A stretch of 64,000 nt of DNA from Caenibius sp. WL (GTDB lineage Bacteria > Pseudomonadota > Alphaproteobacteria > Sphingomonadales > Sphingomonadaceae). Position numbers and translations under genes: made by a program. Location: positions 880,501 through 944,500 of the forward strand of contig NZ_CP081844.1 in the NCBI RefSeq assembly GCF_019803445.1, given 5' to 3'. Of this stretch, positions 49,209-58,405 are shown piece after piece. Every line of letters begins with the position of its first letter. The stretch's first letter is position 1. The notes beneath the pieces were generated by a model. It did not search any database. It was not told the origin of the DNA and worked only from the letters and a program-made list of their open reading frames with translations.

Positions 49209-50405
49209 TCAGCGCGTGAATGCGGGCGATACCCGGGCGCTCGCGCCGCCGGGCAAGCCAACCGTATAGGCGGTGCCATAGACGTTGCCGGGCTTGGAAA
49301 AGTCGGTCGATACGATCTGGGCACCGCTGGCAAGGGCGGCATCGGCGCGTGTGCGATCGTTGACCTTGGCTTCGTATGTTTCGATATCGCTGCGCGTGCG
49401 GACGAGATAGCCTTCGGCCACGGCACGGGCGATCTCCTGCGACCGCATCAACGCATTGTCGTACATCAGGAAAGCGGCATGATCCTCGCCCGGTTGCGCG
49501 CGGAGAAAGGCGACACGTCCGCTGAGCGAGGGATGCTCTTCGAGATAGGGGCGCGTGCCCGCATCGCCCGAGGCCGTCAGCATCAGGAACAGGACTTTCC
49601 CGCGCGCCTTGGCGAGCGTGGGCCAATGGCCCGCTCTGACCGCTGCGTTCAACGTCGGAAAATCGCCGCGAACATCGTCGGGCGTGATGATCCGGTTACG
49701 GCTGAAGACCGACAGGATTTCGCCGTCCAGCTCATCGAACCGCTGTTTGTCGAACGGGATGGGTGCTGTTGCCCCGGCGAAGATGGGGGCGGCTTGCACT
49801 TTCGCTTCAATCAGAATGAACAGCGGCACATGCCCCGGATTGGCGTCCGACCATGCGCGGATATGTTCCAGACAGGTCCGGAACAAAGGGCAGTGGCTGC
49901 GAAAGTCCACATCGGGCATATGGAACACCTTGTAACCCGGCTGGGCCAGTGCGGCGGTATCGATCGGCGCGAGATCGGTTGCGCCACGTTCCTTCAGCAG
50001 GCGGTAACCGGCAGGGTCCAGATAGTGCCCGCCTTCGGGATCGGGATGAACATCGAGTTCGAGGCTGCGCAGACCGAGATCGAGCTGCGAGCGCAGATCG
50101 TCATGCCGGTAGTTGAGCACTTCGGAAAACGTGACTTCGTTCGGATGCTCTTCCCGGAACAGCTCTGCGGCTTTCGGCGGCATATGGGTGGTGAGCCGTT
50201 GCATCTGCGCGTTGATAAGCGGCGCGACAAGATCGGTCAGCCGAGGGTCGAGAGGCAGAGAATAACTGTTGTGCGTGCCGACAACCTGCAGCCGGTTGAG
50301 CGGGAGATCGGCGGGCAAATCCTTGCCGTCGCTGGCGTGGAGCGGGAAAGTGGCGGCCAGGGCAAAGGCCGCAAACGCACCCATCATTATTCGCATAATC
50401 GCCAT
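49209..50405 (-). CDS. Secreted Ca2+-dependent phosphoinositide phospholipase C-like protein
   Basis: 398 residues with signal peptide MAIMRIMMGAFAAFALAATFPLHA. The catalytic His pair of PI-PLC-like enzymes can be seen in LQVVGTHNSYSLPLD and in the FHMPDVDFRS region, with GLRSLELDVHPDPEGGHYL supplying the metal/acid residues. It belongs to the bacterial Ca2+-dependent PI-PLC-like family (C1), which would cleave phosphoinositides or other phosphodiesters outside the cell. Its true substrate in a sphingomonad, which makes few inositol lipids, is unclear. Single gene. Confidence 0.85.
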   Translation of the reverse strand: MAIMRIMMGAFAAFALAATFPLHASDGKDLPADLPLNRLQVVGTHNSYSLPLDPRLTDLVAPLINAQMQRLTTHMPPKAAELFREEHPNEVTFSEVLNYRHDDLRSQLDLGLRSLELDVHPDPEGGHYLDPAGYRLLKERGATDLAPIDTAALAQPGYKVFHMPDVDFRSHCPLFRTCLEHIRAWSDANPGHVPLFILIEAKVQAAPIFAGATAPIPFDKQRFDELDGEILSVFSRNRIITPDDVRGDFPTLNAAVRAGHWPTLAKARGKVLFLMLTASGDAGTRPYLEEHPSLSGRVAFLRAQPGEDHAAFLMYDNALMRSQEIARAVAEGYLVRTRSDIETYEAKVNDRTRADAALASGAQIVSTDFSKPGNVYGTAYTVGLPGGASARVSPAFTR

Positions 50406-50480
50406 CCCCCTTGTGTTTTCAGATGACGCATATGGCAGCGCGGGGGCAACTGCAACGGCGCTGCCGCCTGTCCCGCCTGC

Positions 50481-52967
50481 TTAGTAGATATCTCTCCGAT
50501 ACCGGCCGGTTTCGGCCATCGCCTCCAGTGCTTCGGCGCCCAGTGTCAGGGCGAGTGCCTGATGCACAGCGGGGGCCATGCCGCGCACGCTGCCGCAAAC
50601 GTAGATACTGGCGCCGGCATCGATGAGCCCGCGCAGGCCGTCCCCGGCGGCGGCCACTTTGTCCTGCACATAGGCGCGGCCTTCCGGCGCTTTCGACCAG
50701 GCGTATTCCGCCTTTTCGATCACGCCGCATCTGCGCAATTCGTCCAGTTCCGGTGCGTGATAGGCGTCGCGGCCGGGATGGCGTTCCCCCCAGAACAGCC
50801 AGCATGGCCCACCGCCCAGCGCGGCGCGATGGCGTAGATGCGCGAGCAGGCCGGCCAGCCCGGTGCCGTTGCCGATCAGGACCAGCGGCCTCCGGGTATC
50901 TTCCGGCGGATGGAATGCCGGGTTGGGCCGCACGCGTGCGCTGACAAGCCCGCCCACCGGTGCCCCGTCGCACAACCAGCCCGAACCAAGCCCGAGGAAG
51001 CCGTCCTCTGCCCGGCACAAGCGAACGATCAGTTCCACCCGGCCCGCTGTCGGGAGCGAAGCGATCGAATATTCCCGATGCGCCAGTGGCCGCAAAGTGG
51101 CCGGATCGAGGTGGGCCTCGGTCCCTGACGGCAGAATGCGCGTGGCCAGCGCTTCGCGCCTCTCCGCTGTGTCTTCCATCCCGGCGGCGGCAAGAAAGGC
51201 CTCAATCCGGCGCGGATCGTGACGGGGCATGATTTCGACAATGTCACCCGCCGTCCAGTCGCAATCGGCCGGGGAAAGCGGCTCCAGCGCGATATGGAAT
51301 GCCGGTTCGCCGCTGCTGCCCGGATTGAGCAGTGTGCGTTCCACCAGGCGCCACGCGCCCATTTGCGCCGGGGCCCAGTCCGGCTGATCGGTCCGTGCGC
51401 CGAGCCCAGCCAATTGTTGCTGCCACTGTCGCTGCGCGTCCGCATCGTCGCCGTCCATTTCGATAAGATCGAACAGCCGCATCGCGCCGTTCGCATGCAA
51501 CCAGCGATCGACTTCATGCCCGAATGCACAGAACCCGTCATATTCCCGGTCGCCCAGCGCCAGCACGGCATAATCGAGATGGGAATAATCGCCGGGTTGC
51601 CCCATCATCCGCCGGGCGAAGCGGCGCACGGCATCGGGCGGTTCCCCTTCGCCATACGTGCTGGCCACCACCAGCAGGCGGCGGGCGGCGGCCAGCCGCC
51701 CTGCATCCACCTGATGCAGTGCGATGGGAACGGCCCCGGGGAGGGCCTTGGCGGTAAGCCGGGCCAGCCGCTCCGCCGAACCCGTCTGGCTGGCGAAGGC
51801 GACGAGAATGGCGGCATCGGCGGACGGGGCAAGCGGGGCCTCCATATCGCGAACCGCGGCTTTCAGCGCCTGCTTGCGGCGTCGGCGGGCGAAATAGAGC
51901 AGGAAGCCGGTAATCGTGAACAGCGGCATGGTAAGGCTGGCCAGAGCCACTCCGATCCGCCCCAGCAGGCCGAAATAGGCCCCGCGATGCAGTTCGTAGA
52001 TGCTGGTCACGATATCCTGCCCCAGCGTGCGCTGGGCATAAGGCACGAAAGAGGTGATTTCGCCAGACCTGCCGTCGATCGTCAATTCGTCCGAGACCCG
52101 ATCATGGCGCGCATTGGGAAGCTTGGCGCGGAATTGCGCTTCGCCATTGTCGCGCAGCGACAGAGTGACGGCGCTGTAATGCGTACCGGCTGTGGCATGT
52201 TCGAACGCGCGCCAGGCGATGGCGGGGTCGGGCGGGAGCGGGGCAGCCGTCTTCGGCCCGCCATGATGCGCAGGTGATGCCGCTTCGCCGACCAGGACAT
52301 GGTTCACGCTGTCGCGATACCAGCCATAAGACCACCAGAGCCCGGTCAAGCCGCTGAGCAGGTAGAAGATCAGTACCCACCCGCCGATGACCGCGTGCAA
52401 AGTGTGGTAGAGATTGCGCCCGGTCTTGCGCAGATCGAGCACCAGCCACGCCCGCCAGTCGAGCGCTTTGCGAGGCCAGCGCAGATAGAGACCGGACAGC
52501 GCGAAGAAAATCAGCGCAAGAGCGGAAAAGCCGGTGATCTGGCGGCCCCAGCCGTCCCCGTCGCCGGGAAGGGCGAGATAGCGGTGAAGGCGCGTGACGG
52601 TTTCGAAGAAGCCATGGCCCCCGCCGGGGCCCAGCACGCGCCCGGTGGTTGGCTCGACATAGACGATTTCGCGGTCCTTGGACGCCCCGATGCTGTAGCT
52701 GACGCGCGCCGCCGCCGCAGGATCGTCTTGTACGACGATGCGGCTGATCTTCGCCTGCGGAACCTGCTCGATGACTTTGCGCGCCAGATCGGGCGGTGCG
52801 AGCAGCGGCCGCCCATCCGGCTCCACCGTTATCACGCCGGGATTGAACGCGGCGAGAATTTCGTCCTCGAAGCTGAGAAGCGCGCCGGTGACACCCATGA
52901 CCGCGAGCACGAGCCCGGCGGTGATGCCGAGCAGCCAATGGATCTGGAACAGAATAGGTCGCGTCAC
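50481..52967 (-). CDS. PepSY membrane / flavodoxin / FAD-NAD(P)H reductase fusion (ferric-siderophore reductase-like)
   Basis: About 828 residues. N-terminal PepSY-type membrane part with helices (FQIHWLLGITAGLVLAVMGV, ITGFSALALIFFALSGLYL) and periplasmic PepSY domains; a flavodoxin domain from about residue 400 (AILVAFASQTGSAERLARLT, VVASTYGEGEPPD); then an FAD/NAD(P)H ferredoxin-reductase part (REYSIASLP; LVLIGNGTGLAGLLAHLRH; IYVCGSVRGMAPAVHQAL). This matches inner-membrane reductases that release iron from siderophores. GTG 52967 is chosen; TTG 53012 overlaps a palindrome. It is divergent from a siderophore-type receptor, supporting an iron role. Confidence 0.85.
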   Translation of the reverse strand: MTRPILFQIHWLLGITAGLVLAVMGVTGALLSFEDEILAAFNPGVITVEPDGRPLLAPPDLARKVIEQVPQAKISRIVVQDDPAAAARVSYSIGASKDREIVYVEPTTGRVLGPGGGHGFFETVTRLHRYLALPGDGDGWGRQITGFSALALIFFALSGLYLRWPRKALDWRAWLVLDLRKTGRNLYHTLHAVIGGWVLIFYLLSGLTGLWWSYGWYRDSVNHVLVGEAASPAHHGGPKTAAPLPPDPAIAWRAFEHATAGTHYSAVTLSLRDNGEAQFRAKLPNARHDRVSDELTIDGRSGEITSFVPYAQRTLGQDIVTSIYELHRGAYFGLLGRIGVALASLTMPLFTITGFLLYFARRRRKQALKAAVRDMEAPLAPSADAAILVAFASQTGSAERLARLTAKALPGAVPIALHQVDAGRLAAARRLLVVASTYGEGEPPDAVRRFARRMMGQPGDYSHLDYAVLALGDREYDGFCAFGHEVDRWLHANGAMRLFDLIEMDGDDADAQRQWQQQLAGLGARTDQPDWAPAQMGAWRLVERTLLNPGSSGEPAFHIALEPLSPADCDWTAGDIVEIMPRHDPRRIEAFLAAAGMEDTAERREALATRILPSGTEAHLDPATLRPLAHREYSIASLPTAGRVELIVRLCRAEDGFLGLGSGWLCDGAPVGGLVSARVRPNPAFHPPEDTRRPLVLIGNGTGLAGLLAHLRHRAALGGGPCWLFWGERHPGRDAYHAPELDELRRCGVIEKAEYAWSKAPEGRAYVQDKVAAAGDGLRGLIDAGASIYVCGSVRGMAPAVHQALALTLGAEALEAMAETGRYRRDIY

Positions 52968-53000
52968 GGAAAATTGCACTCCAGGCGCAAAAATCTTGTT

Positions 53001-53013
53001 ATTGATATTCAAT
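53001..53013. promoter_or_regulatory. Palindrome ATTGA-TAT-TCAAT between the divergent iron genes (possible Fur-like site)
   Basis: A perfect 5+3+5 inverted repeat in the AT-rich gap between the reductase (start 52967) and the receptor (start 53048). Its place fits a shared operator, for example for an iron regulator, but it does not match a full known Fur or iron-control box. Low certainty. Confidence 0.35.
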
Positions 53014-53047
53014 CGCGTTAGCGGGTCGAATTATCAGGGTCAATCAC

Positions 53048-55258
53048 ATGAAGGAAGCCGTGGTGATGGTTCGCCATTTGGCAAAAGCCGTAAGTTTCGC
53101 CCCTATTGCTCTGCTTGCCGGGACACCGGCCTGGGCGCAATCGGAATCCGCAGCGTCCGATTCTGCGCGGGGCAAGGATAAGGCCGATATCGTCGTCACC
53201 GCCGCGCGCACCATTCTGCCGCCCAACGCCCTGCCGCTGACGATCGATCTGATCGGCAAGGATGAACTGGATCAGCAGATTGCGATTTCCGGTTCCGTCA
53301 CCGATGCCGTGGCAGTCCTCACGCCGAGCTTTTCGCCGACGCGGGGCAAGCTGTCGGGTTCGGGCGAAACGCTGCGTGGCCGTTCGCCGCTTTACGCCAT
53401 CAACGGAATTCCGCAATCGACCCCGCTTCGCGACGGCAGCCGCGACGGTTTCACTATCGACGGTTTCTTCGTCGACCGGGTGGAATTGATCTATGGCTCA
53501 AACGCGCTTCAGGGCATTGGCGGCACCGGCGGCATCATCAACCAGGTAACGGTCGGCGCGCCGCGTACCGAAGGCTGGTCAGGCCGTGTCCTGTTGCAGG
53601 GGACCGCCAGCGACGGGTTCAAAGACAGCGGATTCGGCGGCAAGGCCGCGGCGCTGGTTCAGAACAAGTCGGGCATTTTCGATGCCACGGTGGGTGTGGC
53701 GTTCGAAAAGCGCGGGGTTTTCTTCGATGGGCACAATCGCCCCATCGGGATCAATCTGACTCAGGGCGAAACGCAGGATTCCAAGACGCTCAACATCTTT
53801 GCGCGGTTCGGCATCGAAGTGGGCGATACCGGGCGGCTCGATCTCACCGCCAACCGGTATGAACTGAAAGGCTATGGCCGCTATGTTGCGGTGGAGGGCA
53901 ATCGCCTGACCGGCTTGCCGACCAGCGCCGAACGCGGCATCCCGCCGGGCAAGCCCGCCGCCAACCGCACCGAAAGCCTGGCGCTGACTTATACCGACAG
54001 CAATGTCTGGGGCGGCAATCTGATGGCGCAGGTATTCTTCAACCGGACGCACGACACGTTCGGCGGTGAAATCAATCCGATCGCCTCCTTCCAGGACCCG
54101 GCTATCGCACCGGTCGGCACGCTGTTCGACCAGTCGGAAAACCGTTCGCGCAAACTGGGCGCGAAGCTCAGCTACGAACGCGCCTTCCCCGGCTTCGAAG
54201 CGCTGACCGCCACTGTCGGTGTCGATGCGATCTACGACAAGACCGAACAGCGCCTGATCGCCACCGGCCGTATCTGGGTTCCGCCGAGCGAGTTCCAGAG
54301 CATTGCGCCGTTCATGCAGGCGAATCTCAAGCTGTTCGATGGCATTCTGCGCCTGGCGGGCGGCGTGCGCTGGGAAAATGCGGCGGTGAAGATCGACGAT
54401 TACCGCACGCTGGCCGCCACCACATACAAGGCGCCCGATCTGTCCACCTATGGCGGGGTGGATGTCAAAGGCGGCCGGCCCAAGTTCAGTGATGTGCTGT
54501 TCAACGGCGGGATCATCGTCGAACCCATGCCCGGCATCCGCGCTTATGCGAGCTATGCCGAAGGCTACACCATGGCCGATATCGGCCGCATCACGCGGGC
54601 CGTCAGCACACCGGGCGTCGATCTGGACAATTATCTCGATATCAGTCCGGTGGTGTCCAACAACCGGGAGATCGGCCTTGAGCTGAAACGGGGGCCGGTG
54701 GATGCCAGCGTCACCTATTTCTGGTCGTCCAGCAGCAAGGGGCAGGTGCTGATCGCGGCCGGCAACGGTATTTTCGAAGTGCAGCGCCAGCGGGTCGAGA
54801 TCAAGGGGCTGGAAGTCAATCTCGGGGTCGAACCGGTGGACGGGCTGAAACTGCAACTCGGCTATGCCCATCTGATCGGCCGTTACGACAGCGACCGGCT
54901 GGATGGCAAAGTCGATACCGATCTGGATGGCACCAACATCTCACCGGACCGGCTCAATCTGGCGGTGAGCTACAACAAGGGCCCGTTGTCTGCCCGTGTG
55001 CAGACGCAGTTCTACCTCTCGCGCAAGTTCAAGGGGCAGGCCAATCCTGATCCGCGCAACAATTTCGGCGGCTACAACGTGACCGATGCCTCCGTCCGGT
55101 ATGGCACCGGGGTCGGCGGGCTCAGCCTGAGCGTGCAGAACCTGTTCGACAAGTACTACGTCGATTACAGCAGCGACACCCGCCTGCCGAATGACAATTT
55201 CGCCTTTTTCGCCGGGCGCGGGCGCACCTTCACGCTGGGTTGGGATTACCGCTTCTAG
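53048..55258 (+). CDS. TonB-dependent siderophore-type receptor
   Basis: 736 residues with signal peptide ending in GTPAWAQ. TonB-box-like DIVVTAARTILPPNALPLTIDLI, plug GETLRGRSPLYAINGIPQSTPL and VELIYGSNALQGIGGTGGIINQV, barrel ending GRTFTLGWDYRF (terminal Phe). The plug wording is that of ferric-siderophore receptors rather than the catabolic sphingomonad group. Divergent pairing with the PepSY/flavodoxin reductase suggests import and reductive release of one siderophore or haem-like chelate. ATG 53048; M7 at 53066 is an alternative. Confidence 0.93.
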   Translation: MKEAVVMVRHLAKAVSFAPIALLAGTPAWAQSESAASDSARGKDKADIVVTAARTILPPNALPLTIDLIGKDELDQQIAISGSVTDAVAVLTPSFSPTRGKLSGSGETLRGRSPLYAINGIPQSTPLRDGSRDGFTIDGFFVDRVELIYGSNALQGIGGTGGIINQVTVGAPRTEGWSGRVLLQGTASDGFKDSGFGGKAAALVQNKSGIFDATVGVAFEKRGVFFDGHNRPIGINLTQGETQDSKTLNIFARFGIEVGDTGRLDLTANRYELKGYGRYVAVEGNRLTGLPTSAERGIPPGKPAANRTESLALTYTDSNVWGGNLMAQVFFNRTHDTFGGEINPIASFQDPAIAPVGTLFDQSENRSRKLGAKLSYERAFPGFEALTATVGVDAIYDKTEQRLIATGRIWVPPSEFQSIAPFMQANLKLFDGILRLAGGVRWENAAVKIDDYRTLAATTYKAPDLSTYGGVDVKGGRPKFSDVLFNGGIIVEPMPGIRAYASYAEGYTMADIGRITRAVSTPGVDLDNYLDISPVVSNNREIGLELKRGPVDASVTYFWSSSSKGQVLIAAGNGIFEVQRQRVEIKGLEVNLGVEPVDGLKLQLGYAHLIGRYDSDRLDGKVDTDLDGTNISPDRLNLAVSYNKGPLSARVQTQFYLSRKFKGQANPDPRNNFGGYNVTDASVRYGTGVGGLSLSVQNLFDKYYVDYSSDTRLPNDNFAFFAGRGRTFTLGWDYRF

Positions 55259-55260
55259 AA

Positions 55261-55283
55261 CCGCCCCACAGTCTAGAGGGCGG
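55261..55283. terminator. Possible terminator between convergent genes
   Basis: CCGCCC (55261-55266) and GGGCGG (55278-55283) form a stem with an 11-base loop, just after the receptor stop and overlapping the end of the CitE-like gene. No T-run follows. Confidence 0.45.
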
Positions 55284-56133
55284 CCCGCAACGCATCCTGC
55301 CGCGCGATGTGATCGGCTTTGGCGAGCAGGCGGCGGGCGTGGGCGAGGTGGAGGCTGGCGTAGCCATCCTGTGCTTCGCCCGCCGCCGCCACTTGTGCGC
55401 GGGCATGGGCGATTTCGTCCTCGCTCGGGCCGAAAGCGGCATTGGCGGCGGCAATCGTGGCGGGCAGCACCACCGATTTGCCGTCGAAGCCCCATTCCAC
55501 GCCTTGCGCGCAGCTTTCGGCAAAACCATCGGTGTTGGCATAATTGGGATGCACGGCGTCGATGACCGCCAGGCCATGGGCACGGGCCACCAGCACAGTG
55601 TGGCTGAGCGCATAGAGCACGCCCAGACGATCCGGTGTCTGCCGGACATGCAGCGTTTCGGCGAGATCGGTGCCGCCGATCACCAGCCCGGCGACGCGGG
55701 GGCTGGCCGTGGCGATTTCTTCGGCGCGCAGCACGCCCAGCGGCGTTTCGATCAGGCACCAGATGCGCATGTCCTGCGGCGCCCCGGCGGCGTTAAGGAT
55801 CGCTTCCACCTGCCGTACCATCCCTGCGCCTTCCACTTTGGGCACCAGCACGCCGCTGAGCGGCATCTGTGCGGCGGCGGTGCAATCGTCATGCCCCCAT
55901 GGCGTATCGAGGCCGTTCACGCGCAGCAACCGTTCGCGCCCCGCACCGTCCGGGATCGTGCGCAGGACTTCGGCAATCCGTTCGCGCGCGGCCACCTTGT
56001 CGGCGGGCGGCGTGCCGTCTTCCAGATCGAAGCAGAATAGGTCCGCCGGGAAGCGGGGGTAGATGCCCAGCATTTCCGGATAGGCCCCGGCGAGATAAAG
56101 CATGGATCGGCGCAGGGGTTCGGTGTCGGCCAT
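55273..56133 (-). CDS. HpcH/HpaI (CitE-like) aldolase/citrate lyase beta-type protein
   Basis: 286 residues. RRSMLYLAGAYPEMLGIYPRFPADLFCFDLEDGTPPADKVAARE is the classic CitE/malyl-CoA lyase opening; metal-ligand region CLIETPLGVLRAEEIATASPRVAGLVIGGTDLAETL follows and DAVHPNYANTDGFAESC fits the C-terminal half. It should cleave a hydroxyacyl (often CoA) substrate. ATG 56133 follows AAAGG. It is the last gene of the reverse-strand operon P450-SMP30-FAD dehydrogenase-CitE, 11 bases after the previous stop. Confidence 0.9.
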   Translation of the reverse strand: MADTEPLRRSMLYLAGAYPEMLGIYPRFPADLFCFDLEDGTPPADKVAARERIAEVLRTIPDGAGRERLLRVNGLDTPWGHDDCTAAAQMPLSGVLVPKVEGAGMVRQVEAILNAAGAPQDMRIWCLIETPLGVLRAEEIATASPRVAGLVIGGTDLAETLHVRQTPDRLGVLYALSHTVLVARAHGLAVIDAVHPNYANTDGFAESCAQGVEWGFDGKSVVLPATIAAANAAFGPSEDEIAHARAQVAAAGEAQDGYASLHLAHARRLLAKADHIARQDALRAAL

Positions 56134-56144
56134 CGTGGTGCCTT

Positions 56145-57545
56145 TCAGGCTGGAAGCATCTTGCCGGGGTTGAGGATATGGGCAGGGTCCATTGCCGCCT
56201 TGATCGCTTTCATCAGCGCCAGTTCCGCCGGGGTGCGAGTGTAGCCGATGTATGCGCGCTTGGCGGTGCCGATGCCGTGTTCGGCGGAGATCGAGCCATT
56301 GAAGCGCTGCACCGTTTCGAACACGGCGGTGTCGATGGCATGATGCGTGTCGCCATCGGCGCTGCCGGTGCCGACCATCAGATGCAGGTTGCCATCGCCG
56401 ATATGGCCGTAAGTCACGAAACGTGCCTCGGGGAAGCGGGCTGTGACGCCGGCCCTGGCTGCGGCAACGAAGGCTTCCATCTCGGACACGGGGACACTGA
56501 CATCGAACGCGAACAGCGGCCACATGCTGGCCATCGGGTCGTTGAGATCCTCGCGCACCGCCCATAACCGATCGCGGTCCGCGCCCGATTGGGCGATCAC
56601 CGCATCGCTGGCGAGACCATCGGTGAGCACTCCGGCCAAAACTTGCTCGAACCGTTCGGCATCGCGTTCCGGTTCGGCCCCCATCGCTTCGACGAGGGCA
56701 TAAAACGGTGCCCCGGAGGGCAGGGGGGCAGGCCGCTTGGCGGCATTGGCCGTGGTGATGAGAGCGTAGAAATCGTCCCACATCACTTCGAACGAGGACA
56801 GCGTGCCCGCCATTTCCCCTTCCAGCCGCCGCAACAGCCCGATCGCGTGATCGAAGCTGTCGAGCGCGAGCAGGGCCGTCTGCGTGCTTTTCGGGGCAGG
56901 GCGCAGGCGCAGCACCGCCTTGGTGACGACGCCCAACGTGCCTTCGCTGCCGATCAGCAGATGCTTGAGATCGTAGCCCGCGTTGTCCTTGATCGTCTTG
57001 TGCAGGCCTTCAAGGATCGTGCCGTCCGCCAGCACCGCTTCCAGCCCCAGCACCATGTCGCGCATCATGCCCCAGCGCAGCACGCGCACACCGCCCGCGT
57101 TGGTGGCGATATTGCCGCCGATAGTCGCCGTGCCCCGCGCACCGAGATCGAGCGGCAGGATCATCCCTTGCGCTTCGGCCCGGTCTTGCACGGTTTGCAG
57201 AACGCAGCCGGCCTCCACCGTCATCGTCATGCTGGCGGGATCGATTTCGAGGATGCGGTTCATCCGTTCGAGCGACAGGGCGATGGCATGGGGCGCGGCA
57301 TCGGCCCCGCCGACCACGCCGGTGCGCCCGCCCTGCGTGGTGACGGGGATGCCGAACCGCTGGGCCGCGCTGAGCACCGCGGCTACTTCTTCCGTGCTGC
57401 CGGGGCGCACGACGAAGCCCGGGCGCGGCAACGGCTGGCCGCGCAGATCGGTGTGATAGCGCAGATCGATCGCATCGCCGGTGAAAACCTGATCCGGCCC
57501 GACCGCCTGGTTCAGTGCGGCGTGAAGATCGTCCACCCCGCTCAC
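56145..57545 (-). CDS. FAD-linked oxidase / D-2-hydroxyacid dehydrogenase (GlcD/FAD_binding_4 type)
   Basis: 466 residues. The PCMH FAD-binding part reads RPGSTEEVAAVLSAAQRFGIPVTTQGGRTGVVGGA, LPLDLGARGTATIGGNIATNAGGVRVLRWGMMRDMVLGLEAVL; the C-terminal FAD-linked part has FVTYGHIGDGNLHLMVG and ISAEHGIGTAKRAYIGYTRTP. This is the D-lactate/2-hydroxyglutarate dehydrogenase-like family. GTG start at 57545 overlaps the previous stop (GTGA), coupling it to the SMP-30 gene. Electrons would go to FAD and then a quinone or electron-transfer flavoprotein. Confidence 0.92.
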   Translation of the reverse strand: MSGVDDLHAALNQAVGPDQVFTGDAIDLRYHTDLRGQPLPRPGFVVRPGSTEEVAAVLSAAQRFGIPVTTQGGRTGVVGGADAAPHAIALSLERMNRILEIDPASMTMTVEAGCVLQTVQDRAEAQGMILPLDLGARGTATIGGNIATNAGGVRVLRWGMMRDMVLGLEAVLADGTILEGLHKTIKDNAGYDLKHLLIGSEGTLGVVTKAVLRLRPAPKSTQTALLALDSFDHAIGLLRRLEGEMAGTLSSFEVMWDDFYALITTANAAKRPAPLPSGAPFYALVEAMGAEPERDAERFEQVLAGVLTDGLASDAVIAQSGADRDRLWAVREDLNDPMASMWPLFAFDVSVPVSEMEAFVAAARAGVTARFPEARFVTYGHIGDGNLHLMVGTGSADGDTHHAIDTAVFETVQRFNGSISAEHGIGTAKRAYIGYTRTPAELALMKAIKAAMDPAHILNPGKMLPA

Positions 57546-58405
57546 GGCAGGCCCGCCCCGGCGAAGCCGACATCGATGGCCTCGATCCGCGAAGCCATTT
57601 TGGCAAGGGCGGTGGTCGGCTCTTCCTGCTCTGCCGTGCAGATGTACAGGGTCTTGCGATCCGGCCCGCCGAACACGCAGGCGAACGGATTGCGGCCTTC
57701 CTCGCTCGGCACCAGATGGGTGATCGTGCCGCCATCCTCCACCCGGATGACGCCCGGGCCCCAGCAGCACGAGACCCACACCGCGCCGGTATCGTCGAGG
57801 CAGATGCCATCGGGGTAATAGCCATCGGGCAGTTGCGCGAAGACGCGCCTGTTGGACAGGCGGCCCTGTTCGTCGCGGTCGAACGCGCTGAGGCGGCAGG
57901 CGCCGCTTTCGGCGATGATGAACGTGCGGCCATCGGGGGTGAGCACCATGCCGTTGCCGCTTTCCATTCCGCCTGCTGCCTGATGGACGCTGCCATCGGG
58001 TTCCGCGCAGAGCAGCGGTGCGGCCACCGGGGCTTCTCCGCCGCGCCAGTCGAACCCGTGCTGCACGGCGTAGGCGCGGCCTTGCGGATCGACCAGCATA
58101 TCGTTCAACCCGGCCTTCGCCATATGCGACAGATCTGCATGTTCGGTCAGTTGCCCGTCTTTCCAGCGCAGGATTTTCATATCGTGTACCGCTACCACCA
58201 GCAGGCTGCCATCGGGCATGAAGCCGATGCCGGAAGGGGAATCGGGCGGGGTGACCACGGTTTCCAGCGTGCCCGCGCCATCCATGGCATAGACATGGCC
58301 GCCATGGATATCGACGAACCACAGCCGCCCATCGTGCCAGCGCGGGTTTTCGGCAAAGGCGAACCCGCTGGCGACGATATCCGGTTTTTGCGTGAAAGTG
58401 TGCAT
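57542..58405 (-). CDS. SMP-30/gluconolactonase-family lactonase
   Basis: 287 residues, six-bladed beta-propeller: FAFAENPRWHDGRLWFVDIHGG has the metal-binding Glu, LNDMLVDPQGRAYAVQHG the Asn/Asp ligands, and GYYPDGICLDDTGAVWVSC the later Asp. The family hydrolyses aldonolactones and similar lactones in a metal-dependent way. Its ATG overlaps the P450 stop, and its own stop overlaps the dehydrogenase start. Coupling to a P450 suggests opening of a lactone formed during ring cleavage. Confidence 0.92.
   Translation of the reverse strand: MHTFTQKPDIVASGFAFAENPRWHDGRLWFVDIHGGHVYAMDGAGTLETVVTPPDSPSGIGFMPDGSLLVVAVHDMKILRWKDGQLTEHADLSHMAKAGLNDMLVDPQGRAYAVQHGFDWRGGEAPVAAPLLCAEPDGSVHQAAGGMESGNGMVLTPDGRTFIIAESGACRLSAFDRDEQGRLSNRRVFAQLPDGYYPDGICLDDTGAVWVSCCWGPGVIRVEDGGTITHLVPSEEGRNPFACVFGGPDRKTLYICTAEQEEPTTALAKMASRIEAIDVGFAGAGLP

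Noticed and set aside
55273-56781. A 502-codon minus-strand frame as one long gene
   Set aside because: The CitE-like protein begins at ATG 56133 with a ribosome site; the upstream part is a shadow of the FAD dehydrogenase gene.
56145-58322. A 725-codon minus-strand frame as one long gene
   Set aside because: Only its last 466 codons encode the FAD dehydrogenase. The first part is a shadow of the SMP-30 gene in another frame; the true start is GTG 57545, overlapping the SMP-30 stop.
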